Origin: Arthrobacter terrae
GTDB taxonomy: Bacteria; Actinomycetota; Actinomycetes; Actinomycetales; Micrococcaceae
Length of the DNA: 64,000 nt
Reading direction: 5' to 3'
Assembly: GCF_015708085.1 (NCBI RefSeq)
Contig: NZ_JADNYM010000008.1
Coordinates: 1 to 64,000 of the forward strand
Shown: one piece after another, positions 63,557 to 64,000 of the stretch
Layout of the letters: every line of letters starts with the position of its first letter
How positions within the stretch are numbered: the first letter of the stretch is position 1
Made by a program: the position numbers and the translations under genes
The notes under the pieces: model-generated
What the model was told of the DNA's origin: nothing
Database searches by the model: none
What the model saw: the letters and a program-made list of their open reading frames with translations, nothing else

Positions 63557-64000
63557 GTGGCCAAGGCCCGCGTACACGAGCTAGCAAAAGAGCTCGGCAT
63601 CACCTCTAAGGAAGCTGTCACCAAGCTTCAGGAATTGGGCGAGTTTGTCCGTTCCGCTTCCTCGACCATTGAGGCACCCGTCGTGAAGAAGCTTCGCGAC
63701 GCGTTCCCTGCGGCGCCCAAGGCAGCTGCCGGGTCCAATGGGACAGGGTCTGCCCCGGCAGCAGCTGCTCCCGCAGCAGCCGCACCGGCAGCGAAGTCCG
63801 GCCCGAAGCCGGCCGGACAGTCTGCCGCCGGGTCTGCGACTCCGGGGCCAGCCACCCCCGGACCCACAGCCCCCGCGGCTCCGGCCCCGGCCGTCCCGGC
63901 ATTCTCAGAGCCCGCGGCGGCAACGCCTGCCCCCGCTCCGGCAGCAGCTGCTCCGGCAGCAGCTGCTCCGGCAGCCACAGCTCCTGCTGCGCCTGCTCCG
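63557..64000 (+). CDS. infB: Translation initiation factor IF-2, N-terminal part
   Basis: The first 148 codons; the gene continues past the window end. [20 protein letters not shown] then [18 protein letters not shown] is the IF2_N domain, followed by VVKKLRDAF. From about residue 55 the protein is a long Ala/Pro-rich linker typical of actinobacterial IF-2, with tandem APAAAAPAA-type units near the end of the window. The GTP-binding domains are outside. GTG 63557 has AGGAG 4 bases ahead; an overlapping ATG at 63555 is out of frame. Confidence 0.95.
   Translation, partial: MAKARVHELAKELGITSKEAVTKLQELGEFVRSASSTIEAPVVKKLRDAFPAAPKAAAGSNGTGSAPAAAAPAAAAPAAKSGPKPAGQSAAGSATPGPATPGPTAPAAPAPAVPAFSEPAAATPAPAPAAAAPAAAAPAATAPAAPAP

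Overview
The window is chromosomal DNA from a high-GC Gram-positive bacterium, most likely an actinobacterium of the Micrococcaceae (Arthrobacter or a close relative). This rests on strong G/C third-position bias, many GTG and some TTG starts, ATGA/GTGA stop-start overlaps, and the actinobacterial gene orders rpsB-tsf-pyrH-frr-cdsA, dxr-rseP-ispG-GNAT-proS and rimP-nusA-rnpM-infB. No rRNA genes, CRISPR arrays, complete insertion sequences or prophage were seen. One tRNA gene (anticodon CAU) is present.

Layout. 1-7.1 kb: the tail of an HNH endonuclease, two MFS transporters, and a run of lipid/envelope genes (Holin-X-like membrane protein, CDP-alcohol phosphatidyltransferase, DMT transporter, GT4 glycosyltransferase). 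7.2-9.9 kb: the tRNA with a two-way terminator, a possible tiny hydrophobic ORF, a glutaryl-CoA-dehydrogenase-like enzyme and an M23 peptidase whose signal-peptide n-region has an 18-bp x 6 tandem expansion. 10.2-15.8 kb: rpsB, tsf, pyrH, frr, cdsA and a DivIVA-domain protein. 15.8-21.9 kb: a carboxylate-uptake locus. A LytS/LytR two-component system is transcribed with one symporter pair and divergently from a second pair (DUF485 + ActP-like), with a 9-N12-9 direct repeat between them that fits a LytTR operator.

22.1-37.2 kb: after two small membrane proteins comes an Lrp regulator divergent from a branched-chain 2-oxoacid dehydrogenase operon (E1alpha, E1beta, E2). Then follow a frameshifted isochorismatase-like gene, a TetR regulator, and an operon for acyl-CoA carboxylase beta and alpha, acyl-CoA dehydrogenase, CoA-transferase A and B, MaoC hydratase and a CitE-like lyase. 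This is the gene set of the leucine (and itaconate) degradation locus known from Mycobacterium tuberculosis. Nearly the whole route from 4-methyl-2-oxopentanoate to acetyl-CoA and acetoacetyl-CoA can be assigned here.

37.3-41.1 kb is the accessory part: an orphan Phd/YefM antitoxin, an overlapping MNT nucleotidyltransferase/DUF3883 pair, a VbhA-like antitoxin with a decayed fic toxin, an aldo/keto reductase and an intact VapBC. 41.2-57 kb returns to the dxr-rseP ... ispG-GNAT ... proS backbone, interrupted twice. The first interruption is a SatD-like DNA-binding protein, a glycine-rich repeat protein and a membrane protein. The second is an unsaturated-fatty-acid beta-oxidation pair (dienoyl-CoA isomerase + FadH) with a PadR regulator, plus a TetR-controlled ABC exporter. 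57-64 kb: TauE/SafE exporter, APH-family kinase, VIT-family transporter, DUF4439 protein, then rimP-nusA-rnpM-infB (infB runs off the end).

Three features recur. Strong palindromes sit in front of regulator-linked operons. Short tandem repeats (14-21 bp units) sit in and between housekeeping genes. Degraded toxin or enzyme genes can be recognised from frame-shifted homology. All functional names come from reading the translations against remembered family motifs; no searches were run.
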